64,000 nucleotides of DNA from Letharia columbiana (GCF_014066305.1 NW_023501080.1:310001-374000); one strand, 5' to 3'. Positions 1 through 11,087 are shown, numbered from the stretch's first letter. Numbers and translations: made by a program. The notes: generated by a model from the letters alone, not told the origin.

Positions 1-1
1 T

Positions 2-421
2 GGCACCGTTCTCGCTGTTGGCGTGGTCTTTTTGCTGCTCTTCTGCCCGCAATCCTTGTTTGCTCGGTTGATGAAAAGCCGTTCCCGGAATCGCCGTTTA
101 CAAAGTGAAGAGGTTCCCCTCGAAGAGCTACCTCCTCAGCGTCCAGGCCGGGCGAGCGGTAATGATAGAAGCAGCAACGGAGCAGATGATGCAAGAAGCA
201 GAGGACGGCGCCCGGACATTGTAAAGGGCGAAAGCACTCAACCTCACGGTAGCTATATCATAATCAGCAGGCCCTCAGGATCTTCTGTCATCATCAACAA
301 TAACATTTATATTGACTCGCATGATTACTTGCAACCACTCCCTGGTCTAGATTCTCAACGACATTCAGATCCCGTACCACCATGTAATGGGAGGACCTCG
401 AAGCTCACAGCGGTCTTCTGA
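2..421 (+). CDS. C-terminal part of a single-pass membrane protein (5' end outside window)
   Basis: The reading frame is open from the left edge of the window and stops at TGA 419-421, so only the last 139 codons are visible. The visible start is a hydrophobic stretch (GTVLAVGVVFLLLFCP) followed directly by a basic cluster (KSRSRNRR), the usual pattern of a transmembrane helix with a cytoplasmic tail. The tail is polar and low in complexity, with a short SYIIISRPSGSSVIINNN beta-like segment. I recognise no domain and cannot name a family. The ectodomain, if any, lies upstream of the window. The frame is well supported by length and composition; the function is unknown. Confidence 0.5.
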   Translation, partial: GTVLAVGVVFLLLFCPQSLFARLMKSRSRNRRLQSEEVPLEELPPQRPGRASGNDRSSNGADDARSRGRRPDIVKGESTQPHGSYIIISRPSGSSVIINNNIYIDSHDYLQPLPGLDSQRHSDPVPPCNGRTSKLTAVF

Positions 422-992
422 ATGCCGTGACCCTCAGTTCAGTCCTCCACCGAACGGCGGTATGCCACCACAGAAGACAAGACGCGGTGAACCCCCTGCG
501 CCGCCTCTCAGGGCACCTACACCCGAGCTACCTGGGGGTTTGAGGCTTCTGGAATGTGGGGGACTGGGCCCGCGGCGTTGCGTCAGGACAGTTGACGCGT
601 TCTCCTGTTCGAGGGATGACACACTCGCCAATAGAGTGCAGGGAACAACCTCCGGTCCGTCGGCGTGAAGGATCCTGGGCGCGAGAAAGAGCATTCAATA
701 TTCCAGGAGCTTTCCCGGAAGATAAAGACGCTGGGGAGAAATTTCAACTGGTCACGGCCCCAGCGCGAGTGCACGCGCCCGGTGCACCCACCCATGGGGA
801 CGATGGATTTTGGGTACGAGAAGCGCGGGAAAATCGATGGAGAAGGAGGAAAAGGAAGATCGACGTATGTTCATATTTCGGAGAACACTTCCCCCGATCG
901 AACTCTTGGTTTTGAGCCGCAAGACATGTCTCGCGAGCGCTTTCGACTGTTAAACTTGTCTTATTTCCTGGATAATCTGCTTCAAAGAAGCC

Positions 993-1142
993 ATGCTGAA
1001 TCTGAAATGTGCAGGTGAAAGGCAGGAGAGAGAGGATAGGCGCGAGCGTGACAGGATTGAGAGGGAAGATGGACGCCAAAGACAAGAGAGGGATGAGAGA
1101 AGGGAAAGGCATGAGCGAGAGGATAGGCGTGAGAGGCAGTAA
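993..1142 (+). other. Arg/Glu-rich low-complexity open stretch
   Basis: A purine-rich stretch keeps one frame open from ATG 993 to TAA 1142 and encodes 49 residues dominated by Glu, Arg, Asp and Gln in an ERQERED/RRERD rhythm. The bias is simple-sequence in nature and may come from GAGAGG-type repeats, not from selection on a protein. No splice partner was found with confidence. It could be a last exon of an unrecognised gene. Confidence 0.2.
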
Positions 1143-2966
1143 GGTGATAGATCAGTTCTCTTCGATATAGGAGACTGCGTGGGGGTGCACATGGCTTACT
1201 ATTGGAAACGGTTCAAGAAATGATAAGGGAGAGAGTGATTGGATAGGAGAGTTCGATGGTTACTCGCGCTAAACCCTTGCTAAACCGAGTCACCCCAGGA
1301 GCCAGTACTCTACGTCTAAGGGAAACCCAACATCCGCTCCCAAATAGCGTCTAGATTTGGAAATATACTACGGTTGACTTCATAATGTGTCCAGCTCACC
1401 GGTTTTTGGCCTATCAATAACAAAGACCCTCTAGGTCATTCCTTTGCCTACTTCCAGCACACCAGTTGAACATTCCAGCAGCAGGAAGTGCAGTGGCTAT
1501 CCCTTAAGATCATCAAGCTACCACACCATGGAACGCTTAGCAATACAAATGCTGGTCTAGGAATTTGGCTGACTCGCCCCTACTGACATCCTCAGCCAAC
1601 TTTTCCACGTCACCACAGCTAATTTGACAAGAGACGACGCTCGACGTCGAATCTCAAGTATATGTTTCCAAATCCACAAAGGCAGCCTCACTCGGTAGGG
1701 AAGACTCCGTTCCATTTGCTGATCAGCAACTGTGTGGTGGGGCTCGTCATTGGCATGCAGAGGCCCGGCTACCTACCACAGACGACAATAATCTTCGCGA
1801 AAAGCAAGGACGAGACCAATACAGTGAATACGATTAACATGACGAGGGGCCAGATGTCACCAAGATTGCAGCAGTCGTAGAGCACGACCCACATGAAGGC
1901 TATGGAGGGCACTTGGTTACCATATTCATGCAAGCTCTTGCGTCTTCCGGCCTCGCAATCGAGAGATTCAGATTAGGAACGACGGCATATTGAGGCTTAC
2001 CGACTTGTTCTTCTAACGACGAGGATGGCACATTTCAATAACACCTCGTTATATATAATGATATGCCTTCCTATTAGATCTGCGCCTTGGTGGAGAGATA
2101 CCTCCTGCGCCATCTGATTATTTCTATTACTACCGATACACGTCCTCCCGTTTCTGCATCGAACAACTCGGTTTGGGTCTCTTTATCTTTCTCGTGGAAG
2201 AACCTTGAGACCACTACGGCTGCAGCATATCCACCTCATCCGCGGGACTTGGTTGGCAAGCATCTCGGTATTCGAAGGGCTTATTCCACCTTCTGAAACA
2301 TGCGGGAGCCTTCTGCAATCCCAGTAATGACTGAGATGTGGTTTATGAAAAGGTGGAGAAAGTGCGTCACTTGGGTGTATGGACTTAGATTCGCCCAGCG
2401 CCAAGTGAATGGTGACTTTCTTAAACGTTACACCATGTTGTGTTATGTGTACTGGATATGAGCCGCATGAGCATGGTTGAACACTTTAGGACTTACCGAG
2501 TATTGGAGGTGTTCCTCTACTTGCTATTCGAGGAGCTTGGAAACATTCTTCTTACGTCCATACCTGGTTCTTCATACACATCTTTCAAACAGTTCCCAAA
2601 ATTTCACACTAGGGCCTTCTTCATCGAATCTTGTCAAGAAACACAAGCACTGTAGCTATGTTACTGTCCACGTTCTCCACCTCGAACAATACCATCATCG
2701 TTCAAAGTCCAAAAGCAGCTTTCTCTCCGTTCCCCGAAGACGTCTATGGTGACTGAGGCAAAACACAAGCTCTTGAGGAACGTCAAGGGCCCAGTTGTAT
2801 ACAAACGGTTGAGGTCCCGGTATGGTATGGCTTGGACTATAATACCTGCGCCATGAAGACCACGACGGTCCCATGCTCCATCTATTTTCCAGTAATGACC
2901 TGCCATACTTCGCGTCCTGGTCTAATAAGACCACCACACGGCATATTAGGAACGACCAATCTATAG
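1143..2966. other. No gene recognised
   Basis: Only short open stretches occur on both strands and none has a recognisable motif, good start context or paired splice sites. Because the membrane segment at 2967 needs an upstream exon, part of this stretch probably holds 5' exons of that gene, but I could not place them. Confidence 0.3.
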
Positions 2967-3652
2967 GTAGTAGTTGGCATCACGATCCCCCTTACGATCT
3001 TGATTCCAATCGTCGTGCCATGGGCACGCTGGAAGCTCGGTGCTCCTCGACGTGGTGGGAAGTGGCGTATCAGTGTCCAGCTCGAGAAGAACGGAGCCAG
3101 GAAATCGACTTCAACAGCGACCCCGAGCTTATCATCGAATCTGAAGTCGAGGTCAAAGTCAGCTGCGGTCGCTAAATCTGGTAGTGAAAGTCAGGCCCAG
3201 GCTCCATCTGGCGGACGGAATGCACTGGATCGTCTTCAAGGCAGAAAGCAAGGAGACACAGCCGACACAGCAGGTAAGGATCTCTCGGTCCTAACAAAGG
3301 TCGACGCCTGGCCTATCCGTGTTCAGGTAGCATTCGGACCGTGAACAACATTGATATCAATGCACGGCAGCCAAACAACCCACACGCCCCTACAAAGCAG
3401 CCTCAGCGCTCAGAAGACGCGCCGCTGATGTCTCCCCGAACAGCTTTGGAGACTCTGCGAGCTGATCGCTCTCTGAACTTACCACAGGACCAACCGTGGA
3501 TGCACCAGGACCAGAATGGCAGATGGGTCCCACGGGACGAAGGATATCGGGCAAACTACATTTTCGTACCCCATGGGGATGGCATCTTACAAATCCGTAC
3601 CTCAAATTTGGTTGAGAGGTATGGAAATGCGAGATGGGGTATGAAAATGTAA
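2967..3652 (+). CDS. 3' exons of an unknown single-pass membrane protein
   Basis: The frame becomes open after an in-frame TAG at 2964-2966 that also forms a plausible 3' splice site. It begins with a hydrophobic run (VVVGITIPLTILIPIVVPW) followed by basic residues, which looks like a transmembrane helix and stop-transfer sequence. A clear intron at 3274-3326 (53 bp; GTAAGG donor, CTAAC branch site, TTCAG acceptor) joins frame to frame, giving GDTADTAG-SIRTVNN across the junction, and the second exon ends at TAA 3650-3652. The tail is Ser/Lys/Arg-rich and resembles no family I know. No ATG lies in this frame, so the 5' exons are missing from this call. The last 35 codons overlap a large palindrome at 3543-3665, which may have altered the original C terminus. 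Confidence 0.45.
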
Positions 3653-3665
3653 TTTGCCCGACATC
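3543..3665. repeat. Imperfect palindrome, 32-bp arms
   Basis: The arm at 3543-3574 is the reverse complement of 3634-3665 at 29 of 32 positions, and all three differences are transitions. The spacer is 59 bp. Because of the symmetry, both strands encode a RANYIFxPH peptide. It overlaps the end of the membrane-protein frame and its stop codon. It could be a short inverted duplication or a remnant of a small hairpin element. Confidence 0.75.
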
Positions 3666-4379
3666 TCCAGGATAAGTACTCCGAATTCCACCATTTGTTA
3701 CGCCGACATCGCCAATACCCTGGCGAATTTTCAAAAAGGAAACGAGGATAGAGCTGGCTGGAGAGCTGATTGAGGTGCGGAAGAGAAATGAGCAAGGAAG
3801 AAGAATTGATGACTTCTGGAAGTAGATCCTCGTTCCCCTGGCGACAAAGCCATGGGAGATGTCTCACGGAGTTGAAACCTTCAGAGTGGGACGCTCTCCG
3901 ACCAGCCCAACTTCGAGAGAGCCCCTTCCTCTATCCTCCGATCAAGTCCAACCTCTATGACGAGTCGATGTCATGACCCCACCTGGTCGACCACATCAAT
4001 GTAATATAAGATGAAAGACTCAAGAAAGCTCTCAAAGACTTCCTGCACAAGGTAAGAGCCTGTGGCGGATTTTGGTACTTCGACTCCAAGCTTTGTTATG
4101 GTGCTAGTGACTTTTATGCTCGAGAGAAACCAGGGTCATGAATCGATCGTTACCGCAAATTCTCAAGATCTCGTCACTCCCATCTCCGATGGCTCTCATG
4201 GCTCTGATTGCAATCTCTTGCGACACATCAATTCTAGGGAAGGGTGGTAGAGATTCGAATGCTCTGTATGGGCTAGGGTGAGTCACACGATTCTCCAGAA
4301 TTCCGTCCTTGGTGGGTTGTATTGGAAAAACCCTCTCTACGTTGGCACACCTACCATATTGCCCAGATTTCGTCGGCTC
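3666..4379. other. No gene recognised
   Basis: Short open stretches only. The right part, on the minus strand, continues from the ULD-type pseudogene and may hold its decayed 3' end, but similarity fades below about 4400. Confidence 0.3.
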
Positions 4380-5773
4380 TGAGAGGCAGACTTGAGATTT
4401 CCGTTGGGAAGAGCCACACACTCTTAAATCACTTCCTCTCGGCACGAATCGGTCTAAGTACGTCTTCCGCGGCAGGAAGTTGGAATGGCGGCGAAGATTG
4501 GTTCTAGAGATGTCGAACCAGACGCTGCATGTGGCACTATCAAGGTTAGTTCAGTATTGTAAACTTAGAATAGAATAGAGGAAATGGATAACATCTCCGG
4601 CCTCCGGTAGCGAGCGTGCTGAACTCTCGTGTCTGACATCCCGGCCTCGGATACTTATTTACCGGCTGCTGCTCGTATAGTCCGATTACGAAAGCCATGG
4701 TGATGCTCATGCCAGAGACAAGCGTTCCTAATCCAGAGTCAGATAGTGGTTGTCTTGAGTCGACACCGTTGAAAAGCTCGTATTCGCCACAGGATACTTT
4801 CTCATGAGCAGATCCCACTTTGAATTGGTCAAGTACGATCGCGTTGATCTTCTGTCTGGGTGGTCAGCACCTCGTCCTCTCGAAATTGCAAAGGCCAAAT
4901 ACCCATAGATTGTACTCGGACGGGACTGGCAGAATCCGGCCCAGAGCATCATCGATTTTGATAGGGTTGTTGGAGCCATGTATGTTGTAGGTCTGAAGCT
5001 GAAGTGGTGCTATTTTGCCGCATCAGAATATCTATTATCTGCTTGTCCGTGGTCCATATCTGGCTGACTAGATCCATAAGCATGGCAACTTGAGGCGACA
5101 GACAGCTGCCGTAGCCTTAGAGTAGATATTTTCAATCCATGCGCTATATCGCACCAACTGAGTAGATTGGTGAGCCTCTGCGCCTACCGAACTACTTTCT
5201 TGTGTCACATAGCTCTGAGCTGCCAGCGCACTTGAAACGTTCGAGGCCGCTCTCGCGAATCGGCAATGTGATTCTCCAAAGTCACCTGTTGCTGCGCGAT
5301 CTCCTTGGAGACATGCCAGGACGATGTACTAGATATCCTTAGTATCAATCTTGTCGTACAACAAAGTACTTTCCCGCGCCGCTTACAGATTCAAAGTCGC
5401 CAACCGCATATTCAAGTACCCCACATGCGCAACCCAATAAGCCCGCAAGCTCTGTACCTCTGTTTCCATACTGAACCCCCACTATAGTTTAAGCCGCCAT
5501 AATTTGGACACTCTCGTACCTCCTCAACTTCCCTGCCAAATCATCCAACCGATGATGTGTCGTAAGAGCAGGGACTTTGACAGCATTCACTTCAGTCTCT
5601 TGCTGGGGATCAGCTTGCAGATGTGCAATCTCATCAAGCGCACGCTGTAGTCCGTTCAGCTCGAAGAGGAGCTCTTGATGTTCTGACGTCAACGAGGTCT
5701 GCAGTGTAGATTAGATATTCTTAATTGGAATACCGGCCGCGATGGATTCGCCGACGGAGATTCCGAAGGACAT
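4380..5773 (-). pseudogene. Broken Fungal_N / ubiquitin-like-domain (ULD) protein gene
   Basis: Reading leftward from ATG 5773, the sequence gives MSFGISVGESIAAGIPIKNI, the typical start of fungal STAND/ULD-type N-terminal domains, then TAA at 5713-5711. The same frame continues through SEHQELLFELNGLQRALDEI and HHRLDDLAGKLRRYES to a stop at 5489. Another frame continues with EVQSLRAYWVAHVGYLNMRL near 5440-5370 and is broken by two more stops. Near 4970-4910 a third frame carries KIDDALGRILPVPSEY, and 4818-4620 carries the ULD end (GEYELFNG, LVSGMSITMAFVIGLYE, PRPGC). A CSVWFDIS segment near 4510-4530 resembles the Cys-containing tail. Family knowledge: such proteins are numerous in Dothideomycetes and of unknown function. 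The order is normal, but stops and frame changes make a functional product unlikely; some frame changes could be unrecognised introns. Confidence 0.75.
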
Positions 5774-5894
5774 GTTTAGCAGTATATGTGGCCGTGATCT
5801 ATCATGAATGCTCGTCAGTGATTTTCACCGGTGTGGGCAAAAGCAGCGTAAGAGTCAGTACCAGAGCATCGCAGCCTTGTATACAGATCATGTG

Positions 5895-6090
5895 ACCATT
5901 CGTAGAATATCCACTAAATATTACGTTGATAGGATAAAGCCAACTGGATTAAAGACACTAATTATCAATAATATACTAGAGATTCAAATAGTATCGATTT
6001 AATTAAGACTTTACGAGTACGATAATTATTGCTTACTACTATATCGATAGTATAAAAAATTTCTATTAAAAGATTCAATTTTTTGAATTT
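5895..6090. other. AT-rich, RIP-like patch downstream of tRNA-Leu
   Basis: This stretch is markedly richer in A and T than its surroundings, with many TpA and retained CpG, resembling the composition of the 34.6-64 kb block. It lies 50-250 bp beyond the 3' end of the tRNA gene. It may be a RIP-mutated solo LTR or other short repeat, but I see no clear termini or target duplication. Confidence 0.35.
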
Positions 6091-6133
6091 GGAGTCCTTT
6101 CATCGTTCCCAATATGAATGATGTCTACGGGGG

Positions 6134-6140
6134 AAAAAAA
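6134..6140 (-). terminator. RNA polymerase III T-run terminator of tRNA-Leu
   Basis: Seven T residues on the minus strand begin directly after the discriminator base of the tRNA gene. This is the standard Pol III terminator arrangement. Confidence 0.8.
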
Positions 6141-6260
6141 TGAGAAGGGTGGGATTCGAACCCACGCGGAATTCACCAGATGCTTGTACCAACCTGTTAA
6201 AATCAAGTCGAAAAGTTTTGAAACTTGAGGCACCCGCCATAACCACTCGGCCACCTTCCC
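6141..6260 (-). tRNA. tRNA-Leu (anticodon CAA) with a 39-nt intron
   Basis: The minus strand folds as a class II tRNA. A 7-bp acceptor stem pairs GGGAAGG with CCTTCTC, with discriminator A. The D arm is GCC/GGC, the anticodon stem GGTGC/GCATC, the anticodon loop CTCAAGA after splicing, and the T arm GTGGG-TTCGAAT-CCCAC with a long variable arm. The anticodon is CAA, reading UUG codons. The intron interrupts after position 37 (6223-6185), the canonical place, and contains CTTGA, which can pair with the anticodon region as in other Leu(CAA) precursors. The A box (TGGCCGAGTGG) and B box (GGTTCGAAT) are intact. Confidence 0.93.
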
Positions 6261-6640
6261 AGTAGCTGCCACTTCCTATCTGATTATATATTACTCTAAA
6301 AAAGCTAGTTTCAAAGCTTTCGCCTCCGCGCCGCCCCACGTAACTCAGGGCTGCTCTGAGATATGGAAACTTAAACGTTTTAATATTTAGGCAGCAGTCC
6401 AGCTCCCAGGGCAAGCTACAGAGCCGTTGTTACCGATCAATAATACCGTTAGGGCAACTCCGCATTTCAGGTGCTAAACATACCTACTTTAACAAGTGAG
6501 AAGGCCTCGTAAAACGGCGCTGAGACCATGTGAAATCGGACGCCTTCTCACCTGCACACAAAGTATCCGCGTCAAGTTGCCTCAGTCCCTTGACGTGCCA
6601 AGGTGCCAGTCCCCTTCGGGTTAGCATGCTGACTTCGCAG

Positions 6641-6926
6641 CCACTCTTATCATCGTGCGGTATCACTAAGGGTCCAAACCCTAACCCCGAAGATGAGATC
6701 GAAGATCGCTGTGAGCAGCATGCTGCTTTCTATCGGATGATTGATGGTGAAAAGAACGAGGTTGTGCGACGATATAAATGGTTGGAGCGAAGCATTCCGA
6801 GGAGGGAAGGTTGAGGGAACCGAAGTATGTCGTAGGTCTGATCTTGCAGACATGGAGGGGCGCGTTGAGGAGTTGACGGTGAAGGGGAAGCGGATTGGCA
6901 CTACGTCGGCAGCGTTGGCCGAGTAA
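6641..6926 (+). CDS. 3' exons of an unknown gene
   Basis: A branch site and acceptor (CTGAC, then TTCGCAG ending at 6640) open an exon at 6641 that reads PLLSSCGITKGP and then the charged segment EDEIEDRCEQHAAFY. A 40-bp intron at 6810-6849 (GTTGAG donor, CTGAT, TTGCAG acceptor) would join it in frame to DMEGRVEELTVKGKRIG and a stop at 6926. The product is acidic to basic and probably helical. No family is recognised. The intron is at the short limit for fungi and no upstream ATG exon was found, so this may be a relic. Confidence 0.3.
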
Positions 6927-8468
6927 AGGACAGACTTGCCTCAGTCTGAGAGCGAAGTGCTGCAAATTCTCGTCTTGGTTACTACGACGGTAGGTGGTCT
7001 TTCCTCTAAGAGCTGCCCGACTCGGCCAAATGCAACTACAAACATATACGCTCCAGAAACTCATCAGTATGCGACGAACAACATCGTCGTGATACTGCTC
7101 TGATCTTCAAATGGTAGCCACACTCTCTGTCTGCATGGTTACTTTGGTTCTTATCATTGGACTCAGGTCTATACCGTTGATTTCGAAAGTCAACCCCTCG
7201 CCTGACGTGAGCCACCAATGGGCGTCAAGATCTATGAGTAAGTACAACATACCGCTGGCCCCTTGACCTGGACGCAAGTTTTTGATAGCAACTCTGAGGA
7301 TTCTGTGGGAAGTGGGTTTAGACTTCCCCACTCCGCGGAAGAAGTTCCAATCTCTAGAAATCGGTCTGGACATACTCATGGTTCCGAAGATGCTGTACCC
7401 CTTTCTTTAATACTTTGGGGGGTAAGACGAAATTTCACATAGAGCACGCTAGTGAGGTACTTGAACGCTATGGGCGAAGCAAGCGTATCACCAAGGATTG
7501 GAGATTGAGAGTGATGGACTGAAAACGGGATGATTGACGTGCCTTGTGAGTTCTGAGTGTCCCCTGAAATGAACTTAGATGAAATACTATGAGCAACGAA
7601 TAAACTTTCAAGCCTTGAGAATGGGATAGGAGGTGTCCTTCCTTTTGTACCATAAGCAGGAGAATGTCGAACACTTTGTTCAACGCTTTGCACACCCAAC
7701 ACAGTCCCTTTCTTTCCATGGAAATCTTTCACATCAACATGCTTGACAGACAAACCGTCAGTAAGACAAAATTCCTGTTCATCAATCATAGCAAAGTTGC
7801 AAAAATGAAAATCCTTCACAAAGCTTCTAGGCTTGTTCAAGTATGGCATTTCCATACCATGCTGTCCCCACCTGTAGACCATCTCCAACCATGAAAGTCA
7901 TCCGAATCTGAGGCGTCAAAGCCAGCCTCACCTGTACGCCTTCGACAATAAAGGGGAAAGGAGCTGCCAGAGCGCCGTCACGGGTCCCGTGAGCGGTTGA
8001 AGCCCAAGTCGGAAGGACAGCTTGGTGGTGACTCTCGACAATTCGGTCCGGGAATGGAAGGTTTATGTGATATCTTTGTATCTTTGGTCGTGTGGTTTTC
8101 CGTGGCTTGGTGTTTTGATTGTCTGTTCGTGCTCTTCCACTTTATATCGTCTTCAGGGTGTTGACGAGCCTTTTCCAGTTTGCAACGCTTTTCTTGGTCT
8201 GCGAGTGCTTGGTAGAAATGGTATCGCATTTTGATTGGGGTGGAAAAGCGTCTACGCGTGGGCTCTGCTGGCGGCAAAAGACTTAGCAGTATCTTACTGG
8301 CATCTACACGGTTTCCCGGTCGAATCGCCATTCTACCCGCCTTGAATAACTCGCGCTCTTCAATCCGCTTTCTTTTTCGGTCTGCCTATTTACATTCTTC
8401 AAAAACGTATGTAAATGCGGATGATCATCGAAATATTCCTCGCCCCCGGCAGACAAATCCAACCCGCC
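6927..8468. other. Unresolved stretch; possible decayed minus-strand gene
   Basis: On the minus strand 7882-7376 is open for 168 codons from an ATG. Another minus frame, from about 8070 to 7840, reads PFPFIVEGVQVRLALTPQIR and GDGLQVGTAWYGNAILEQA before a stop. The two overlap and neither has a recognised motif. The second looks more like a real protein in composition. I could not find splice sites that join them. The remainder shows nothing recognisable. Confidence 0.25.
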
Positions 8469-8990
8469 ATGCGTCTGCCCACTGTTCTCTTTTCTTCCCT
8501 CCTCCTCAACTCCCTCCCCATCTCATCCCTCACCATCAACAGCCCCCCCGTCAACCTAATCACTCTCTCCACCGACAACCACAACCTCACCCTCCCCTCC
8601 GCCCTCACCGCAGCAGCCCAATGTGTCAAAATCACCGACCCGCCCATGCTCGGCCTCAACCCTTCAAACTGCGACATCGCCATCCCAATCATCTGCAAGC
8701 GCCTCACCGGCCCCCAACCCGCGCGCCTGGTGCGCGATAAATGGATCTGGACCGAGTTGCCCGGCTGCTCGCTGGGATATTATCTGCCCGACGGGGTTAC
8801 CGTTCCGTTCCTGGGGCAGTGCGAGCGTAGGTTCTCATCGATTGTGGAGCTGTGCTCGACGAATTCGAGGTTCAATGCTGGGGCCATCAATGTGGAGGAG
8901 ATGCCGGATTTTAGCGGGGATGGGCAGGCGATTACGGAGGGAGAGTTGAGGTATGCGATGGCGCCGGAGCGGTTGACTTTACCTGGGTGA
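8469..8990 (+). CDS. Small secreted cysteine-containing protein
   Basis: The ATG at 8469 is preferred over the upstream in-frame one because it begins a good signal peptide (MRLPTVLFSSLLLNSLPISS) of about 20 residues. The 173-residue product has six cysteines after the signal peptide (AAAQC, SNC, IIC, PGC, GQC, ELC), suggesting three disulfides, and one NLTL glycosylation sequon. There is no intron. Third codon positions are strongly C-biased, as expected for expressed fungal genes. No domain is recognised. Size and cysteine content fit a candidate effector or cell-wall associated protein, but that is inference. Confidence 0.7.
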   Translation: MRLPTVLFSSLLLNSLPISSLTINSPPVNLITLSTDNHNLTLPSALTAAAQCVKITDPPMLGLNPSNCDIAIPIICKRLTGPQPARLVRDKWIWTELPGCSLGYYLPDGVTVPFLGQCERRFSSIVELCSTNSRFNAGAINVEEMPDFSGDGQAITEGELRYAMAPERLTLPG

Positions 8991-9106
8991 GGATGTAAGA
9001 GAGGAAAGGGTTGGAGTGAGGGCGGAAAGGGATGTACGAGGCGTTGGGTTTGTTTCATAGACGTATCAGCCCTTGTATCAAGCGCGCATTTCATTAAGAG
9101 AAGCGT

Positions 9107-9645
9107 TTATTGAAGATGCATGAAGCGGATAGATAAGCGGGTGAGCATGCTTTGCAGGACAACAGCCCTATAATACACATTGTCAGCACTGCAGAATTCA
9201 CAATCCTCAAGTGAGCGTACCGTTTGTCTACCTTAAGCAATAAGGTATCTTGACCACTGCCTGCACAAGGCCGTACCACTCACGGTCCGTGTCCACTTGC
9301 AATACCACACGCAACATCTCCGTTTCGTTGCCACTAAGAAGCTCCACCAGGCCCCTGATGCTTGGTATCACGGCGGTCTTTGCGCCAAACCCCTTCCCAG
9401 CTAGGCGTTGCATCACCGCTAGCGATGGCATCCTCGCAGGCCTCATCCTCGGTCCCTGGCTCTTTCTTGGCGCCGGTCTGATAGGGTGGGGTATGAGGAG
9501 GGAGGAGCATGTTCTTGTTGTGGTCCTGCTTCTCGGGCTTGTTGCTGGTCTTGGTGGTAGATTCGGATGGCTCGGACGTCTTGTTCGACACGTCAGGCCG
9601 CTCTGTGGTAATGGTGATCTCGAGGTTCTTGGGTAACGATGACAT
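9107..9645 (-). CDS. Unknown protein, multi-exon, with an unresolved frame change
   Basis: The ATG at 9645 has good context (GTAGCCATGTC) and opens a Ser/Thr/Lys-rich frame beginning MSSLPKNLEITITTERPDVS that runs to 9334. A different minus frame from about 9446 to 9232 reads IPSIRGLVELLSGNETEMLR and DREWYGLVQAVVKIPYCL. It continues across an intron at 9231-9168 (64 bp; GTAGAC donor, CTGAC branch, TTATAG acceptor) into RAVVLQSMLTRLSIRF and a stop at 9107-9109. The two halves are offset by one base, and I found no convincing intron between them. They may be one gene with a frameshift or an unseen intron, or two genes. No family is recognised. Confidence 0.4.
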
Positions 9646-11087
9646 GGCTACGTGCTTGGGATCGTGGATCTGGAGGATGCGTAAACTATTGATGCCGTAG
9701 ATACTGCGTGAGAGGAGGTAGAGAGGTCCGCTTACCCGTCTTTGATTTATCTTGTAAGAGGGTATAGTGTGTAAAGCTGAACAATGAATGCTGTTGGTGG
9801 TAAACCGCAGAGCAGAACGATAAAACCGAGCCTGAAGAATTGAGAAGCAAGTAGTAGGAGACTTACAATCGATCGTCGGGAGATAGGATCGATGTGAGCT
9901 TGCTGATGGTGGAAGCTTGGTACTGATGCTGAACTTGATGGTTGAGACAGAAAGGGTGACGTTTACTAAGGAAAGATGGGATAATGTCGTCTTCCCAGAG
10001 ATGATGTAGTCCCGAAGACGATGGGACAGCTAGTCGGGCAGACCCTCCGTTGGTCACACTCGGCATCTGCACAAGCCACATGCAGCTGTCCGTCTGAGCT
10101 CACAATAGGCCTGAAGAAAGATGGAAGACGATTGATAAATCTAAAGAGATGCTGAAGAAGAGACGGGATGCGGATATCTCATCTTCGTCTGTTTGTGATA
10201 CTCTGATACTCATGAAAGGAGATTTACCGAGCACCACAGAAGTGTGACATGGCTTGACTGACTGAGATTTGAGCTATGTGCATTCCGAAAGCTGTGCTTT
10301 GCCATTGGTGGAGGAATGCGGAGAAGGGCATTCAGGTAGGTCCAAAAATTCCAAAAAATGTACAGACCAACGCCCGGATCTTTCGTTCTACATAGTTGAC
10401 TGCTTGACGAGGGCCAATGCGTAAGCAGCTTCGGGAGTTGAGCTATAGCTGCCTTATCTCGGTGACGTTAGCCCCCAAATAAATGCCTTCAGCAATGCAG
10501 ACGACCACAACGAACTCCGTCCTACAATCATGGCAGCCTTCAGCAACATACAAAGAGACGGAGTAGACATGGTATCAAAGTACCGGACAGCAGTCAATGA
10601 CAAGCGGAGGTTCATCCTTTTATCCCGCGGGCGGAAGCTAGAGACGAGATCGTCATCCCGTGCCTTCCTCCACAAGTGGGAAGTAGGAAGGTTTGTAATC
10701 AATACCATCACTCATACTTCATACCAGCATGCCTTCCTCAACATTTCACTTGCTGTCAGACAGTCGCCGGCTCTTGCAGCAACATCCCTATCACTCGCGG
10801 AACGCTGAACCAGCGCGAGCGGCGTCCAAGTCGACAGTGAAGGCGCAATTGGTTCCTTAATACCTACTTTACTTTACCGGACAATAGCGCCAACGTAGAG
10901 GAGTCCTTCGCCAAAAATCTATCAGTTGCATCATTATTCCTTCTGCCAATTGACTTTCAATGAGACTGCCTCGACTGAGCGCTGTATTAACTTTTGCCTC
11001 TGGCGCTCTTCCTGCCATTTGAGACTCCATTCAACACCAAGAGCTACTAATAGACGACGCAGACTACTTGCTTGCGGCTTCGTGGGA
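9646..11087. other. Intergenic; upstream region of GCS1
   Basis: One 92-codon open frame from ATG 10530 to TGA 10808 (plus strand) has no recognisable features and is not called as a gene. The rest shows no coding signal. The right end contains the GCS1 5' region. No clear TATA box or oxidative-stress element could be assigned by eye. Confidence 0.3.
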
